The position numbers and the translations under genes are program-made. DNA of 52,177 nt from Candidatus Methylomirabilota bacterium (GTDB taxonomy: Bacteria; Methylomirabilota; Methylomirabilia; Methylomirabilales; 2-02-FULL-66-22), in assembly GCA_026387775.1 (NCBI GenBank), contig JAPLLC010000118.1, positions 1 through 52,177 of the forward strand, in the 5' to 3' direction. Below, one piece after another: positions 34,609-43,402 of the stretch. How positions within the stretch are numbered: position 1 is the stretch's first letter; each line of letters begins with the position of its first letter. Under the pieces are notes generated by a model that saw only the letters and a list, made by a program, of their open reading frames with translations, was not told the DNA's origin and ran no database searches.

Positions 34609-35601
34609 ATGAGATCCAGGATGTTGATGGTCTTCGGGGCGCTCCTCGCCTTCGTCGTCTGGACCGTCTCGCCCGTCAGTGCCGGGGCGCCCATCTCCGT
34701 CAAGGTCGGCCACGTGAATCCGCCGGGCGATCCCTCCTACGATGCCTGGGAGGTCTTTAAGAAGCTCCTGGAGGAAAAGAGCGGCGGCCGGTTCAAGGTG
34801 GATCTGTACCCCGCCGGCCAACTCGGCAGCGACGAGCGAGAGTTGATCGAGCAGGTCAAGATGGGCTCGGTAGATCTGGTGAGCGTGAACAGTGCCCCAC
34901 TTTCCCTCTACTACCCGAAGTTCGATATTTTCGTCCTGCCGTATCTTTGGAAGGACGAGCCGCACCTCTGGCGGTTCTGCGACGGCCTCGTCGGGCAGCA
35001 GCTCGCCTCCGAGTTCGAAAAGGTCGCCAACCTCAAGCTGCTGGCCTACTGGGCGAACGGCATCCGCCACATGTTCCTGCCCAAGAAGGCCATCAACACC
35101 CCCGATGACTTCAAGGGGGTGAGAGTCCGCGTGATGAACAACGAGGTCTACATCGGCCTCTTCAACGCCCTGGGCGCCATGCCGACGCCGATGGCCTACG
35201 GCGAGGTCTACACCGCCCTTTCCACTGGCGTGATTGATGCCGCCGAGAACGACACCAGCGGCTACCTGGCCATGAAGTTCTACGAGCCGGCCAAGTACTT
35301 TTCCATGACCAGTCACGTGGTCGCCATCAAGATCGTCTTGGCGAATCCCGGCTTCCTGCAGAAGATCCCGGCCGACCTGCGCCCCGTCTTCGACCAGGCG
35401 GTGAAGGAGAGCCGCGACTGGCAGCGCAACCGGTACGCCGAGAAGCAGAAGATTGACATCGACTGGATGAAGGCCAATAAGGTCCAGGTGAACGAGCTGA
35501 AGGATCTGTCCGCCTTCCAGGCCAAGGTGAAGCCGCTCTGGGACAAGTATGCGCCCAAGATCGGCCAGGAGTTGATCAATCAGGCGCTGGCCACGAAGTA
35601 G
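34609..35601 (+). CDS. TRAP transporter substrate-binding protein (DctP family), second system
   Basis: The 330-residue protein has a signal peptide (residues 1-25, ending PVSAGA) and DctP motifs: VGHVNPPGDPSYDAW, YPAGQLGSDERELIEQVKMG, FKGVRVRVMNN with the ligand-binding Arg, and GAMPTPMAYGEVYTALSTGVIDAAEN. AAGGAGG precedes the ATG. It differs clearly from the protein at 10506, so it has another ligand. The UroD-like gene upstream is the only metabolic clue. Confidence 0.94.
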   Translation: MRSRMLMVFGALLAFVVWTVSPVSAGAPISVKVGHVNPPGDPSYDAWEVFKKLLEEKSGGRFKVDLYPAGQLGSDERELIEQVKMGSVDLVSVNSAPLSLYYPKFDIFVLPYLWKDEPHLWRFCDGLVGQQLASEFEKVANLKLLAYWANGIRHMFLPKKAINTPDDFKGVRVRVMNNEVYIGLFNALGAMPTPMAYGEVYTALSTGVIDAAENDTSGYLAMKFYEPAKYFSMTSHVVAIKIVLANPGFLQKIPADLRPVFDQAVKESRDWQRNRYAEKQKIDIDWMKANKVQVNELKDLSAFQAKVKPLWDKYAPKIGQELINQALATK

Positions 35602-35607
35602 GCCTCC

Positions 35608-35641
35608 GAGAGGCGGGCCGCCCGGCGGCGGCCCGCCTCTC
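35608..35641 (+). terminator. Strong hairpin between dctP and dctQ
   Basis: GAGAGGCGGGCCGC (35608-35621) pairs perfectly with GCGGCCCGCCTCTC (35628-35641) across a six-base loop. No T-run follows. It probably acts as an mRNA-stabilising or attenuating hairpin so that dctP is made in excess over the permease, a common arrangement for binding-protein genes. Confidence 0.75.
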
Positions 35642-35658
35642 GCCACAAGGATAACGGC

Positions 35659-36168
35659 ATGACCGAACAGAAGCACGAACCCCGCCTGATTGCCCTGGAA
35701 AAAAGCCTCGGCGGCGCGTTTTTCGCCGTCCTGATCCTCTCGATTATTCTCCAGGTGGCTACCCGGCTGCTCCCGAGATACTTCGGAGCCTCGGCCGTGA
35801 TTTCCCTCCCGTGGACCGAGGAGCTATCGCGCTTCGCCTTCGTCTGGCTGCTGATGCTCGGCGCTTCGGTGGGCATCTACAACCAGGAGCACTTCGCCCT
35901 CACCATCGTGCGTGATGCCGTCCCCAAGGCCGTGCAATGGTGGATGGAACTCCTCGTGTACGTCTTCGAGCTCATCTTCGTCGGGTTCCTCATCAAGTAC
36001 GGCTACCTGATGGCCGAGATGGTGTGGGGGCAGGTCTCCCCCGCCCTTGGCCTTCGCTACGCCTACGTCTACCTGTCGGTCCCCGTGGGCGCATGCTTGA
36101 TGGGGATTCATGCCATCGGCAACATGGTCAAGCGATACGCTTCTCAGCCGACCACCGGAGGGGTTTGA
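35659..36168 (+). CDS. TRAP transporter small permease (DctQ family), second system
   Basis: The 169-residue protein has four predicted spans and the family pattern ISLPWTEELSRFAFVWLLMLGASVGIYNQEHFAL. It starts 17 bp after the dctP-dctQ hairpin and ends four bp before dctM. It connects the binding protein to the large permease in the inner membrane. Confidence 0.92.
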   Translation: MTEQKHEPRLIALEKSLGGAFFAVLILSIILQVATRLLPRYFGASAVISLPWTEELSRFAFVWLLMLGASVGIYNQEHFALTIVRDAVPKAVQWWMELLVYVFELIFVGFLIKYGYLMAEMVWGQVSPALGLRYAYVYLSVPVGACLMGIHAIGNMVKRYASQPTTGGV

Positions 36169-36172
36169 GGCC

Positions 36173-37447
36173 ATGACCGTCATCCTCGCTTGCCTCATCA
36201 TCGCGCTCCTCATGCTCCTCAGCGTGCCGATTGCCTTCAGCATCGGGTTGGGCTCCGTCTACTATTTCCTGGCCTCGGGCAAGCCCCTGATGATGATCCC
36301 CCAGAAGATGTTCACCACGGTGGACAATTTCACCTTGCTGGCGGTGCCGCTCTTCATCCTGGCGGGCAACATCATGAACACGGGGGGGATCACCAAGCGC
36401 CTCTTCAACTTCGCGCGGACGTGCGTGGGACACATCACCGGGGGACTCGGCCACGTCTGCGTGCTCGCCTCCATCATCTTCGCGGGGATGTCGGGCTCGG
36501 CCACGGCGGACGCCGTGGGCCTGGGCAGCATCGAGATCCCCGCCATGGAGAGGGAGGGCTACGACAAGGCCTTCAGCTCGGCCATCGTGCTGGGCGCCTC
36601 CACCATCGGGCCCATCATCCCGCCCAGCATCATCATGGTGATCTACGCCGTCGTGGCCGGCGTTTCGGTGGGGGCCCTCTTCGTTGCCGGCATCATTCCC
36701 GGCCTCATCATGGGCGTGGGGCTGATGGTGGGCGTCTACATCATCAGCAAGAAGCGGAAATACCCCAGCTACCCGCGGGCCACCTTTCGTCAGCTCCTGA
36801 TCGCCACGCGGGACGCCTTCCCCGTGCTCCTTACCCCGGTCATCATCATCGGCGGGATCTACACCGGCTACTTCACCCCGACCGAAGCGGCCATGATTGC
36901 GGTGGTCTATGCGGTGATCCTGGGGTTCTTCTACGGGGAGATCAGCTTTCGGGCCATCTGGCAGATCCTGCGCGAGACCTCGGTCACCGTGGGCGTCATC
37001 ATGTTCATCATCGGGATCACCGGGGCCTTCGCCTGGTGGCTCTCGCTGGAGAAGATCCCCCTGCTCTTCACGGAGTACATCTACAGCCTGACCCATGACC
37101 GGATGCTGATCCTCCTGATGATCAACCTTATCATCCTCGTCGAGGGCTGCTTCCTCGACGCCACGCCCATCGTCCTGATCATGGTTCCCATCCTGATGCC
37201 GCTGCTCAAGACCCTGAATGTGGACATGGTCTACTTCGGTATCCTGATCTCCGTGAACACCATGATCGGCCTCACCACGCCGCCCGTGGGGGTCTGTCTC
37301 TACGGGGTCTCGGCCATCGCCAAGTTGCCCATGGAGCGGATCGTCAGGGCGTATATCCCCTTCCTGACCATCTTGATCGTCGTGCTATTCCTGCTCCAGG
37401 TGTTCCCCCAGCTTTCGTTGTTCCTCCCGAACCTCCTGTTCAAGTAG
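36173..37447 (+). CDS. TRAP transporter large permease (DctM family), second system
   Basis: The 424-residue membrane protein has VPLFILAGNIMNTGGITKRL, IIFAGMSGSATADAVGLGSIEIPAM, GPIIPPSIIMVIYAVVAGVSVG and FTPTEAAMIAVVYAV, all typical of DctM. ATG 36173 (MTVILACLI) is used; the frame extends upstream inside dctQ. Length equals that of the other DctM in the window. Confidence 0.95.
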   Translation: MTVILACLIIALLMLLSVPIAFSIGLGSVYYFLASGKPLMMIPQKMFTTVDNFTLLAVPLFILAGNIMNTGGITKRLFNFARTCVGHITGGLGHVCVLASIIFAGMSGSATADAVGLGSIEIPAMEREGYDKAFSSAIVLGASTIGPIIPPSIIMVIYAVVAGVSVGALFVAGIIPGLIMGVGLMVGVYIISKKRKYPSYPRATFRQLLIATRDAFPVLLTPVIIIGGIYTGYFTPTEAAMIAVVYAVILGFFYGEISFRAIWQILRETSVTVGVIMFIIGITGAFAWWLSLEKIPLLFTEYIYSLTHDRMLILLMINLIILVEGCFLDATPIVLIMVPILMPLLKTLNVDMVYFGILISVNTMIGLTTPPVGVCLYGVSAIAKLPMERIVRAYIPFLTILIVVLFLLQVFPQLSLFLPNLLFK

Positions 37448-37461
37448 GCGGACGGGGACCA

Positions 37462-38175
37462 CTACAGAACGATCACCCGGCGGGCCATTGCCCGCTCCCA
37501 CTTCTTGTCGGCGTTCTCGTCAAAGACAATCTTCTCATCCACCTGGACGTCAACCCAGTGGCCGCTCTTGATCTCCGCCTCGAGCTGCCCGGGAGCCCAG
37601 CCGGCGTAGCCGAGGGCGAGGAGCGACCGGCGCGGGCCGGACCCCGCACCTATGGCCCGCAGAACCTTCGGGTCCGTCGTGAGGGCGATCCCGCTCCCCA
37701 CCACACGGGTGTCCACCCCGGCGTACTCGGCGGTGTGCAGCACGAAGCCCTGCGTCGGCTCGACCGGCCCCCCGTAGTGCACGCGAAGCTCCCCACCGAC
37801 CCCGCGACTGTCCTCCCCAAGCTGTTCCAGCAACGCGCCGATGGCGATCCGGCCGATCGGCCGGTTGATGACGAGACCCATGGCCCCGGTCGCATCGTGG
37901 CCCACCATGAAGATGACGGTCTGCACGAATCGCGGATCCCTCAAGTCAGACGTGGCCACCAGAAGCCGTCCCGCCAGGCTCGCGTCCTTCGGGGCCGGGA
38001 CAGCCGCCCCTCCCGCAGGCGACCCTGCGAAGATCGCCGCCGCCAGCATGGCGGCGACGACCGCCGTGCCGCCGAGGATCCTCACCCGGGCGATAGTCCC
38101 CCGGGCGTGCGCGGAAAGGAAACGCCCCCTCCGCACGCTCTCCACACCGGATCGAAATACTCGGATGAAACGCAT
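37462..38175 (-). CDS. YqgE/AlgH family protein with an N-terminal membrane segment
   Basis: From about residue 67 the protein follows YqgE/AlgH: GRLLVATSDLRDPRFVQTVIFMVGHDATGAMGLVINRP, VHYGGPV and LLALGYAGWAPGQLEAEI. The family's role is not settled. Unlike typical cytoplasmic YqgE (about 190 residues), this 237-residue product has a basic head and a hydrophobic helix (about 33-52), suggesting export or anchoring. A later start (GTG near VRILGG) would keep the helix. Confidence 0.87.
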   Translation of the reverse strand: MRFIRVFRSGVESVRRGRFLSAHARGTIARVRILGGTAVVAAMLAAAIFAGSPAGGAAVPAPKDASLAGRLLVATSDLRDPRFVQTVIFMVGHDATGAMGLVINRPIGRIAIGALLEQLGEDSRGVGGELRVHYGGPVEPTQGFVLHTAEYAGVDTRVVGSGIALTTDPKVLRAIGAGSGPRRSLLALGYAGWAPGQLEAEIKSGHWVDVQVDEKIVFDENADKKWERAMARRVIVL

Positions 38176-38338
38176 CGTCTTCCACCCCCGCGTCGCGCTG
38201 TAAGACTACATAATCCTTTTGGCAGCTCAATGCAACCGCCAAGGGACACCGCGATGTTACGGATGATCGAAAGTGCCCATGCCACCTCCTCCGCCCACAT
38301 GATAGAATGCAGACCGCCAAGACGGGGGTGAGAGCGCC

Positions 38339-39115
38339 ATGATCAAGATCGGCACCTGCGGTTTCAGCTATCCGGAATGGAAGGGCCCCTTCTATCCGGA
38401 GAAGCTTCCCCCGCAACAGATGCTGGCCTACTACGCCCGCCACTTCTCCGCCGTCGAGATCAATTCCACCTACTATCACATTCCTCCGGCCCGCAACATG
38501 GCGGCTATGGCGAAACGGGCTGAGGGGCGCGTGGAGTTCGCGGTCAAGGCCCACCAGGACATGACCCATTCCCGCGACGGGTACGCCGGAGCCCTCCCCC
38601 GCTTTCGCGAGGCGATCGGGCCGCTGCGCGAGGCAGGCCGTCTCGGCTGCGTCCTGGCGCAGTTTCCTTTCTCGTTCAAGGCGTCCCCCGAGAACGCCGA
38701 GTTTCTGCGGCGCGTGGCCGGCGATCTGACACCCGATCCGGTCGTGGTGGAGTTTCGTCACGCTAGCTGGATCACCGAGGACACCTTCGGTCTCTTGAAG
38801 GATCTTGGGCTCGCTTACTGCACCGTGGACGAGCCGCGGCTGCCGAATCTCCCCCCGCCCGTCGTGCGCGTCACCGCCTCCCCCGCCTACGTGCGCTTCC
38901 ACGGCCGGAACCGCGAGAAGTGGTGGACCCATGCGGAGGCCTGGGAACGCTACGACTATCTGTACACGGAGGCGGAGCTCTCCGAGTGGCTGCCCCGCAT
39001 CCGATCCCTCGCCGCCGGAGCCGAGGCCTGCTTCGTCTTCTTCAACAATCACGCCCGCGGCCAGGCGGTCGCAAACGCCACCATGCTGGCCTCCCTTCTC
39101 ACCCCCTGCTCCTGA
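38339..39115 (+). CDS. DUF72 (YecE-like) protein
   Basis: The 258-residue protein is a DUF72 TIM-barrel protein: IKIGTCGFSYPEWKGPFYPEKLPPQQMLAYYARHFSAVEINSTYYHIPP at the start, KAHQDMTH, LAQFPFSFK, VEFRHASW and AYVRFHGRN, and a closing FFNNHARGQAVANA. The biochemical function is unknown. Length and all landmarks are normal. Confidence 0.95.
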   Translation: MIKIGTCGFSYPEWKGPFYPEKLPPQQMLAYYARHFSAVEINSTYYHIPPARNMAAMAKRAEGRVEFAVKAHQDMTHSRDGYAGALPRFREAIGPLREAGRLGCVLAQFPFSFKASPENAEFLRRVAGDLTPDPVVVEFRHASWITEDTFGLLKDLGLAYCTVDEPRLPNLPPPVVRVTASPAYVRFHGRNREKWWTHAEAWERYDYLYTEAELSEWLPRIRSLAAGAEACFVFFNNHARGQAVANATMLASLLTPCS

Positions 39116-39219
39116 CAGGCTTTCGTCGGCATCCGCAGAGCCCTCTTGCCCCGGGGCTCAAGGTCTGATAGCGTTTTGGCTGGGTACGCCATGCACGTCC
39201 TCCCAAAGGAGCGTCACCG

Positions 39220-40164
39220 ATGATCGCGCGAAAGATGCTGACGGGCCACACGCCGGAGCTGCTTCGACGCAAGTGCGAGGACTTCCTGGCGCGGCTCGCC
39301 AAACGCTTCGGGGACATGAAGGGCAAGATCGAGATCAGTATGCGGCCCGAGGTCTCGTTCGCGGACATCGGCGACCTGGCCCACGCCAAGCAAGAGATCG
39401 CCGGTCTGGTCTTCGCCCTGCAGAGTCCGGACCTGCACAAGAAGTGGGGGACCCACCCCCCGAACGGCGTCCTGCTCTACGGCCCGCCCGGCACGGGGAA
39501 GACCCTCTTGGCCATGGCCTTGGCCCGCGAGGCCGAGGCGGTCTTCTTCCACGTGCGCGTGACCAACGTGGTCGCCAAGTGGTACGCCGATTCCCTGGAG
39601 GTGCTCCAGGAGGTGTTCACCCAGGTGAAGGACAGCGGACGCTGCATCCTCTTCCTGGACGAGATCGACGACCTCGTCTTCGATCGCGCCGCCCCGGAGG
39701 AGATGCGCACCGCCAGTCGCCGCCTGGTCAGCAGCGTGGCCGAACAGCTCGACGACATCGGCCGCTCGGGGGACCTGCTGGCCGTCGCATCCACCAACCG
39801 CCCCGACGCCGTGGATCCCACGCTGATCCGACCTGGCCGCCTGGATCGGCTGATCGAGGTGCCGCTCCCCGAGACCGAGGGGAAGCGCGAGATCCTGAAG
39901 ATCCACATGGCCAAGGCCGAGGCGATCGCGGGCCGACGGTTATTCGCCGAGCTGGACGTGGACGCCGTCCTGGCCCGCACCGTGAAGCTCAACAGCGCGG
40001 ACCTCGCCGAGGTCGTCCGGCGATCTCTGGAGGAGAAGGTGCAACAGGAAGGGGCCGGGGAAGAGCCCACCCCGGTGACCACCACGGACATGCAGCGGGC
40101 GATCGAGAACTACCGCAAGACCAAGGAGATCATCGAGAAGATTCGGTACGGGCAGTACTTGTAA
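39220..40164 (+). CDS. Stand-alone AAA+ ATPase (FtsH/Vps4-like module)
   Basis: The 314-residue protein is essentially one AAA domain: Walker A GPPGTGKT (88-95), Walker B CILFLDEIDD, the second region of homology with STNRPDAVDPTLIRPGRLDR containing Arg fingers, and a C-terminal helical lid. A short N-terminal helix pair (residues 1-45) replaces the membrane or substrate domain of FtsH, and no protease motif is present. It may remodel a protein partner, but none is encoded nearby. AAAGGAG precedes the ATG. Confidence 0.88.
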   Translation: MIARKMLTGHTPELLRRKCEDFLARLAKRFGDMKGKIEISMRPEVSFADIGDLAHAKQEIAGLVFALQSPDLHKKWGTHPPNGVLLYGPPGTGKTLLAMALAREAEAVFFHVRVTNVVAKWYADSLEVLQEVFTQVKDSGRCILFLDEIDDLVFDRAAPEEMRTASRRLVSSVAEQLDDIGRSGDLLAVASTNRPDAVDPTLIRPGRLDRLIEVPLPETEGKREILKIHMAKAEAIAGRRLFAELDVDAVLARTVKLNSADLAEVVRRSLEEKVQQEGAGEEPTPVTTTDMQRAIENYRKTKEIIEKIRYGQYL

Positions 40165-40239
40165 CGGCCAGAGGACAGAAGGCAGAGCTACAGAGCCGCA
40201 GAGGTCAGAGAACCAGAGGTCAGCGATTAGCACACAAAG

Positions 40240-40272
40240 ACAACGGGGCGCCGTGGTCGGGCGCCCCGTTGT
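40240..40272. terminator. Bidirectional terminator hairpin between AAA+ and GntR genes
   Basis: ACAACGGGGCGCC (40240-40252) pairs perfectly with GGCGCCCCGTTGT (40260-40272) across a seven-base loop. It lies between convergent genes, with short T-rich sequence on the plus side. Confidence 0.75.
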
Positions 40273-40295
40273 TGTCGTCCTGCCTGCTCTCTGCC

Positions 40296-41064
40296 CTACC
40301 GCCGTTTCGCTCGGTCCTTGCGAAGCTGCTGGCTGCGGATCAACTCCACCGTGTACCGGTACCGGTCGGAGCGGAAGAACGAATCCACCACCTCCACGGG
40401 CTGTCCCTCGGCTGAATAAACGGCCGTCTCCATGTAGAGCACCGGCTCGAAGACGCTGATCCCCAAGAGCGAAGCCACCTCGATGTTGGCCTTGGCGGAC
40501 TCCACCGAGTGGCGGATCGTCGTCCCGCTCGCTGATCTGCTCGCCGATCTCGGACGCCAGGTAGTTCAAGACGTACGAGAACGGGCCTCCGTCCACGGAT
40601 CGGAGGCGCTTGAAGCGGGTCACCTCTTCACCTACGGGAACCCGGAGCAGGGTGGCCACGCGCTCCGGGGCGGGCACCGCCCGAATCTCCATGATCTTCA
40701 CCTCGGCCTGGTGCCCTTCGGAGAACAGGTCCTCGGTGAATCCCGTCAGCTTCACCGACTTGGTCTGGCCGGCCTTCTCCGTGACGAAGGTGCCCTTCCC
40801 CTGCTTGCGGTAGAGCAGCCCCTCCGAGACCAGGGCCGCGAGAGCCTGCCGGACCGTGGCCCGACTGATCTTGTACTCGCGGCTGAGCTCCTGCTCCGTC
40901 GGCAGCTTGTGATTCTGCGGCACCTCGCCGCCTTCGATCTTGGATCGCAGGATGTTCTCGAGCTGATAATAGAGCGGGATGAATCGGTTCGGAAACGTGC
41001 TGGCCGATTGCCGACCGCTGCGCCCCTCTCGCATCCCGCTCTCGCCACCCTTACTCATGTCCAT
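40296..41064 (-). pseudogene. GntR-family (HutC subfamily) regulator, internally deleted and frameshifted
   Basis: The first frame gives a winged helix (PLYYQLENILRSKIEGGEVPQNHKLPTEQELSREYKISRATVRQALAALVSEGLLYRKQGKGTFV) and the first half of a UTRA ligand domain up to LNYLASEIGEQISERD. The rest of the UTRA domain (TIRHSVESAKANIEVASLLGIS...SDRYRYTVEL) is in another frame, starting near 40525. Family proteins have roughly 25 more residues at this junction, so a deletion of about 70 bp that is not a multiple of three is inferred. As assembled, ligand sensing should be lost, although DNA binding might remain. It follows ilvD by six bp and probably controlled it. Confidence 0.83.
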
Positions 41065-41070
41065 ATCCTC

Positions 41071-42759
41071 TCACTCACCAAACCCTTCACGGAGAATCGC
41101 ACCCTTCGACGCCGATTCGGCCAAGCGGGCGTACCGGGCCAGAATCCCCTTGAGCTCGCGCTTGGGGGCCTGCCAGGCGGCGCGCCGGCGCGCCAGCTCT
41201 TCCGCCGGCACCAGGAGGTCCAAGCGCCGGCTCGGAATGTCGTATTCGATCAGGTCTCCGTCCCGCACCAGGGCGAGCGGACCCCCTTCCGCTGCCTCGG
41301 GGGAGATGTGGCCGATGCAGGGACCTCGCGTCGAACCGGAGAACCTGCCGTCCGTCACCAGGCCACAATGCTCGTCCAGCCCCATCCCCACCATCACCGA
41401 GGTGATCTGGTGCATCTCCCGCATGCCGGGCCCGCCTTTGGGGCCTTCGTAGCGCACCACCACCACGTCGCCTGGCTTGACCACGTCCCCCATGAACGCC
41501 TTGACCGCGTCTTCCATGCCCTCGAAGACGCGGGCCGGCCCGCGGTGGGCCAGCATGTTCCTGAAGCGGAGGCCGCTCTGTTTCACCACGGCCCCCTCGG
41601 GCGCCAGGCTCCCCCGCAGGATCGCCAGCCCCCCCTCGGCGTGCAGAGGGTCGGACAGCGGCCGGATCATCTCCCGGTTCGCCACGGCGGCGCCGGCGAT
41701 GTTCTCCCGCAGCGTCCTCCCCGTCACCGTCAGCGCATCCAGATGCAGGACGGGAGCCAACTCCTGCATCAGGGCCGGGATGCCTCCCGCTTCGTCCAGC
41801 CGGCCCACGGCATACTTGCCGGAGGGTTTGACGTTGCACAGATGCGGGACCCGGCGGGCCACCAGGTCGAACTCGTCCAGCTCCAGGGGAATCCCGGCCT
41901 CGTGGGCGATGGCCAAGAGGTGCAGCACGCTGTTCGTGGATCCGCCCAGCGCCATGTCCACGGCCATGGCATTCTCTATCGCCTGCCGTGTCACGATCCG
42001 CCGCGGGGTGAGGTTCTGCCGCAGACACTCGATCACCATCCGGCCCGCCTCGCGGGCCAGTGCGGGCCGCAGGGGGTCCACCGCCAGCATCATCGCGCAG
42101 CCGGTGGGCGACATCCCCAGCGCCTCAAGGAGACAGGCCATGGTGTTGGCGGTCCCCATCATGGAACAGGACCCCGGTCCGGGGAGCGCCGCCTTCTCGA
42201 TCTCGGTGAGCTCCTCGCGGGACATTTTCCCGACCTTCACCTGCCCCGCAAACTCTCGCATGGTGGAAAGGGTGATATCTGTGTGATCCTTGTAGGTCCC
42301 CCCCTCCATGGGGCCGCCGGTCAGCATGACCGTCGGAATGTTGACCCTGAGCGCGGCCAGGAGGTGGCCCGGCTCGATCTTGTCGCAGCTCGAGATCATC
42401 ACCGCGGCGTCGAAGCGATGCCCCTCCAGCATGATCTCCACCGTGTCCGCGATCGCCTCGCGGCTGGGGAGGGAGTAGCTCATGCCGATGTGGCCCTGCG
42501 CCAACCCGTCACAGACCGCGATGGTGTCGAATTCCAGCGGGGTGCCGCCGGCCTTCCGCACCCCCTGCTTCACCAACTCCCCCACGGCCCGCAGGTGCGT
42601 GTGCCCCGGCACCACGTCGGTCCAGGAGTTCACGATGGCCACTAGCGGCTTCCCCATCTCCGCGTGGGGCACCCCGATGCAGTGCAGGAGCGCCCGATGG
42701 GCGGTCCGCTCCAGCGACTCGTGCAGATCACGGCTCCGCAACGTCAGGTTTTCGGTCAT
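41071..42759 (-). CDS. ilvD: IlvD/Edd-family dehydratase (dihydroxy-acid dehydratase-like)
   Basis: The 562-residue protein has the Fe-S dehydratase landmarks: VNSWTDVVPGHTHLRAVG, GISYSLPSRE-like HIGMSYSLPSREAIADTVE, ISSCDKIEPGHLLA, LPGPGSCSMMGTANTM, GGSTNSVLHLLAIAHE and GLVTDGRFSGSTRG. Two cluster cysteines (SCDK, GSCS) are present, and PGH stands where some family members have PCN, as in many normal IlvD proteins. It may make 2-keto acids for branched-chain amino acids, or dehydrate a sugar acid. The coupled GntR regulator favours a catabolic role. ATG 42759 begins MTENLTL. Confidence 0.88.
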   Translation of the reverse strand: MTENLTLRSRDLHESLERTAHRALLHCIGVPHAEMGKPLVAIVNSWTDVVPGHTHLRAVGELVKQGVRKAGGTPLEFDTIAVCDGLAQGHIGMSYSLPSREAIADTVEIMLEGHRFDAAVMISSCDKIEPGHLLAALRVNIPTVMLTGGPMEGGTYKDHTDITLSTMREFAGQVKVGKMSREELTEIEKAALPGPGSCSMMGTANTMACLLEALGMSPTGCAMMLAVDPLRPALAREAGRMVIECLRQNLTPRRIVTRQAIENAMAVDMALGGSTNSVLHLLAIAHEAGIPLELDEFDLVARRVPHLCNVKPSGKYAVGRLDEAGGIPALMQELAPVLHLDALTVTGRTLRENIAGAAVANREMIRPLSDPLHAEGGLAILRGSLAPEGAVVKQSGLRFRNMLAHRGPARVFEGMEDAVKAFMGDVVKPGDVVVVRYEGPKGGPGMREMHQITSVMVGMGLDEHCGLVTDGRFSGSTRGPCIGHISPEAAEGGPLALVRDGDLIEYDIPSRRLDLLVPAEELARRRAAWQAPKRELKGILARYARLAESASKGAILREGFGE

Positions 42760-42775
42760 TCACGATTCCTGTTGT

Positions 42776-42826
42776 TGTATGATTATCAGGATGACTCCGA
42801 AAGAAGTCCTGTATGGTCGTCAGGAT
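42776..42826. promoter_or_regulatory. Direct-repeat operator candidate upstream of ilvD
   Basis: TGTATGATTATCAGGAT (42776-42792) and TGTATGGTCGTCAGGAT (42810-42826) agree at 13 of 17 positions, with a 34-bp period, so both would lie on nearly the same DNA face. They sit between the ilvD start and its candidate promoter, where repressor sites are expected. The likely binder is the HutC-type regulator encoded after ilvD. Confidence 0.5.
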
Positions 42827-42840
42827 AAGCAATCCAAGTA

Positions 42841-42867
42841 AGTATCATAGCTCAATAGGTCTGTCAA
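42841..42867 (-). promoter_or_regulatory. Candidate ilvD promoter
   Basis: On the minus strand, TTGACA (42867-42862) is followed after 15 bp by GATACT (42846-42841), a short but possible spacer. The interval is AT-rich compared with the surrounding sequence. Confidence 0.4.
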
Positions 42868-42931
42868 AATCAAAAGGTGGCATCACCGATCCGCAGCGAG
42901 AGCGAAAGTGGACGATGCTGGGGGGGCCGCC

Positions 42932-43387
42932 CTACCGGATGAAGGCCGAGGGACGGTTCGCCATGCAGTCTTGCACGCGAATCCGGTGCATGCCCAGCAT
43001 GTCCTCGGGAAGGCGAGCCGGGTCGAAGAACTGCAGATCGAGGCTTTCGTCGCAGGTCTCGAGACTTCCACCCAGGATTCGACACGCGAAGAGCGTGCTG
43101 ATGTAGTGCACCACGTTCCCGTCCGCGTATCGGACAACCTGGCAGGTCGGCTCCGAGTAAACGCCCACCAGGCGCTCGACCCCCACCGTGAGTCCGGTCT
43201 CCTCCCGGACCTCGCGGACAATGGCGGCGGAAACCGATTCCCCGATCTCGACCGAGCCGCCAGGGAGTCCCCACAGGCCGTTGTCCGATCGGCGCTGCAA
43301 CAGAACGCGTCCACCCTCGTTGGTCACGATGGCCGCTACCGACGGGCGCAGATGCGTGACCTTGCTCACATCCGATTCTGGCTGCAT
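42932..43387 (-). CDS. Nudix hydrolase
   Basis: The 151-residue protein has a full Nudix box (GGSVEIGESVSAAIVREVREETGL, residues about 43-66) within a normal fold. Nudix enzymes hydrolyse nucleoside diphosphates linked to another group, such as oxidised nucleotides, sugar nucleotides or ADP-ribose. The substrate is not evident. A short tandem repeat separates it from the cupin gene on the same strand. Confidence 0.93.
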   Translation of the reverse strand: MQPESDVSKVTHLRPSVAAIVTNEGGRVLLQRRSDNGLWGLPGGSVEIGESVSAAIVREVREETGLTVGVERLVGVYSEPTCQVVRYADGNVVHYISTLFACRILGGSLETCDESLDLQFFDPARLPEDMLGMHRIRVQDCMANRPSAFIR

Positions 43388-43402
43388 CTTTTCCTCGTTC
43401 CT

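Noticed and set aside
40483-42645. 720-codon plus-strand frame opposite ilvD
   Set aside because: It is a mirror frame of a well-conserved dehydratase, rich in His, Arg and Gln, with no domain.
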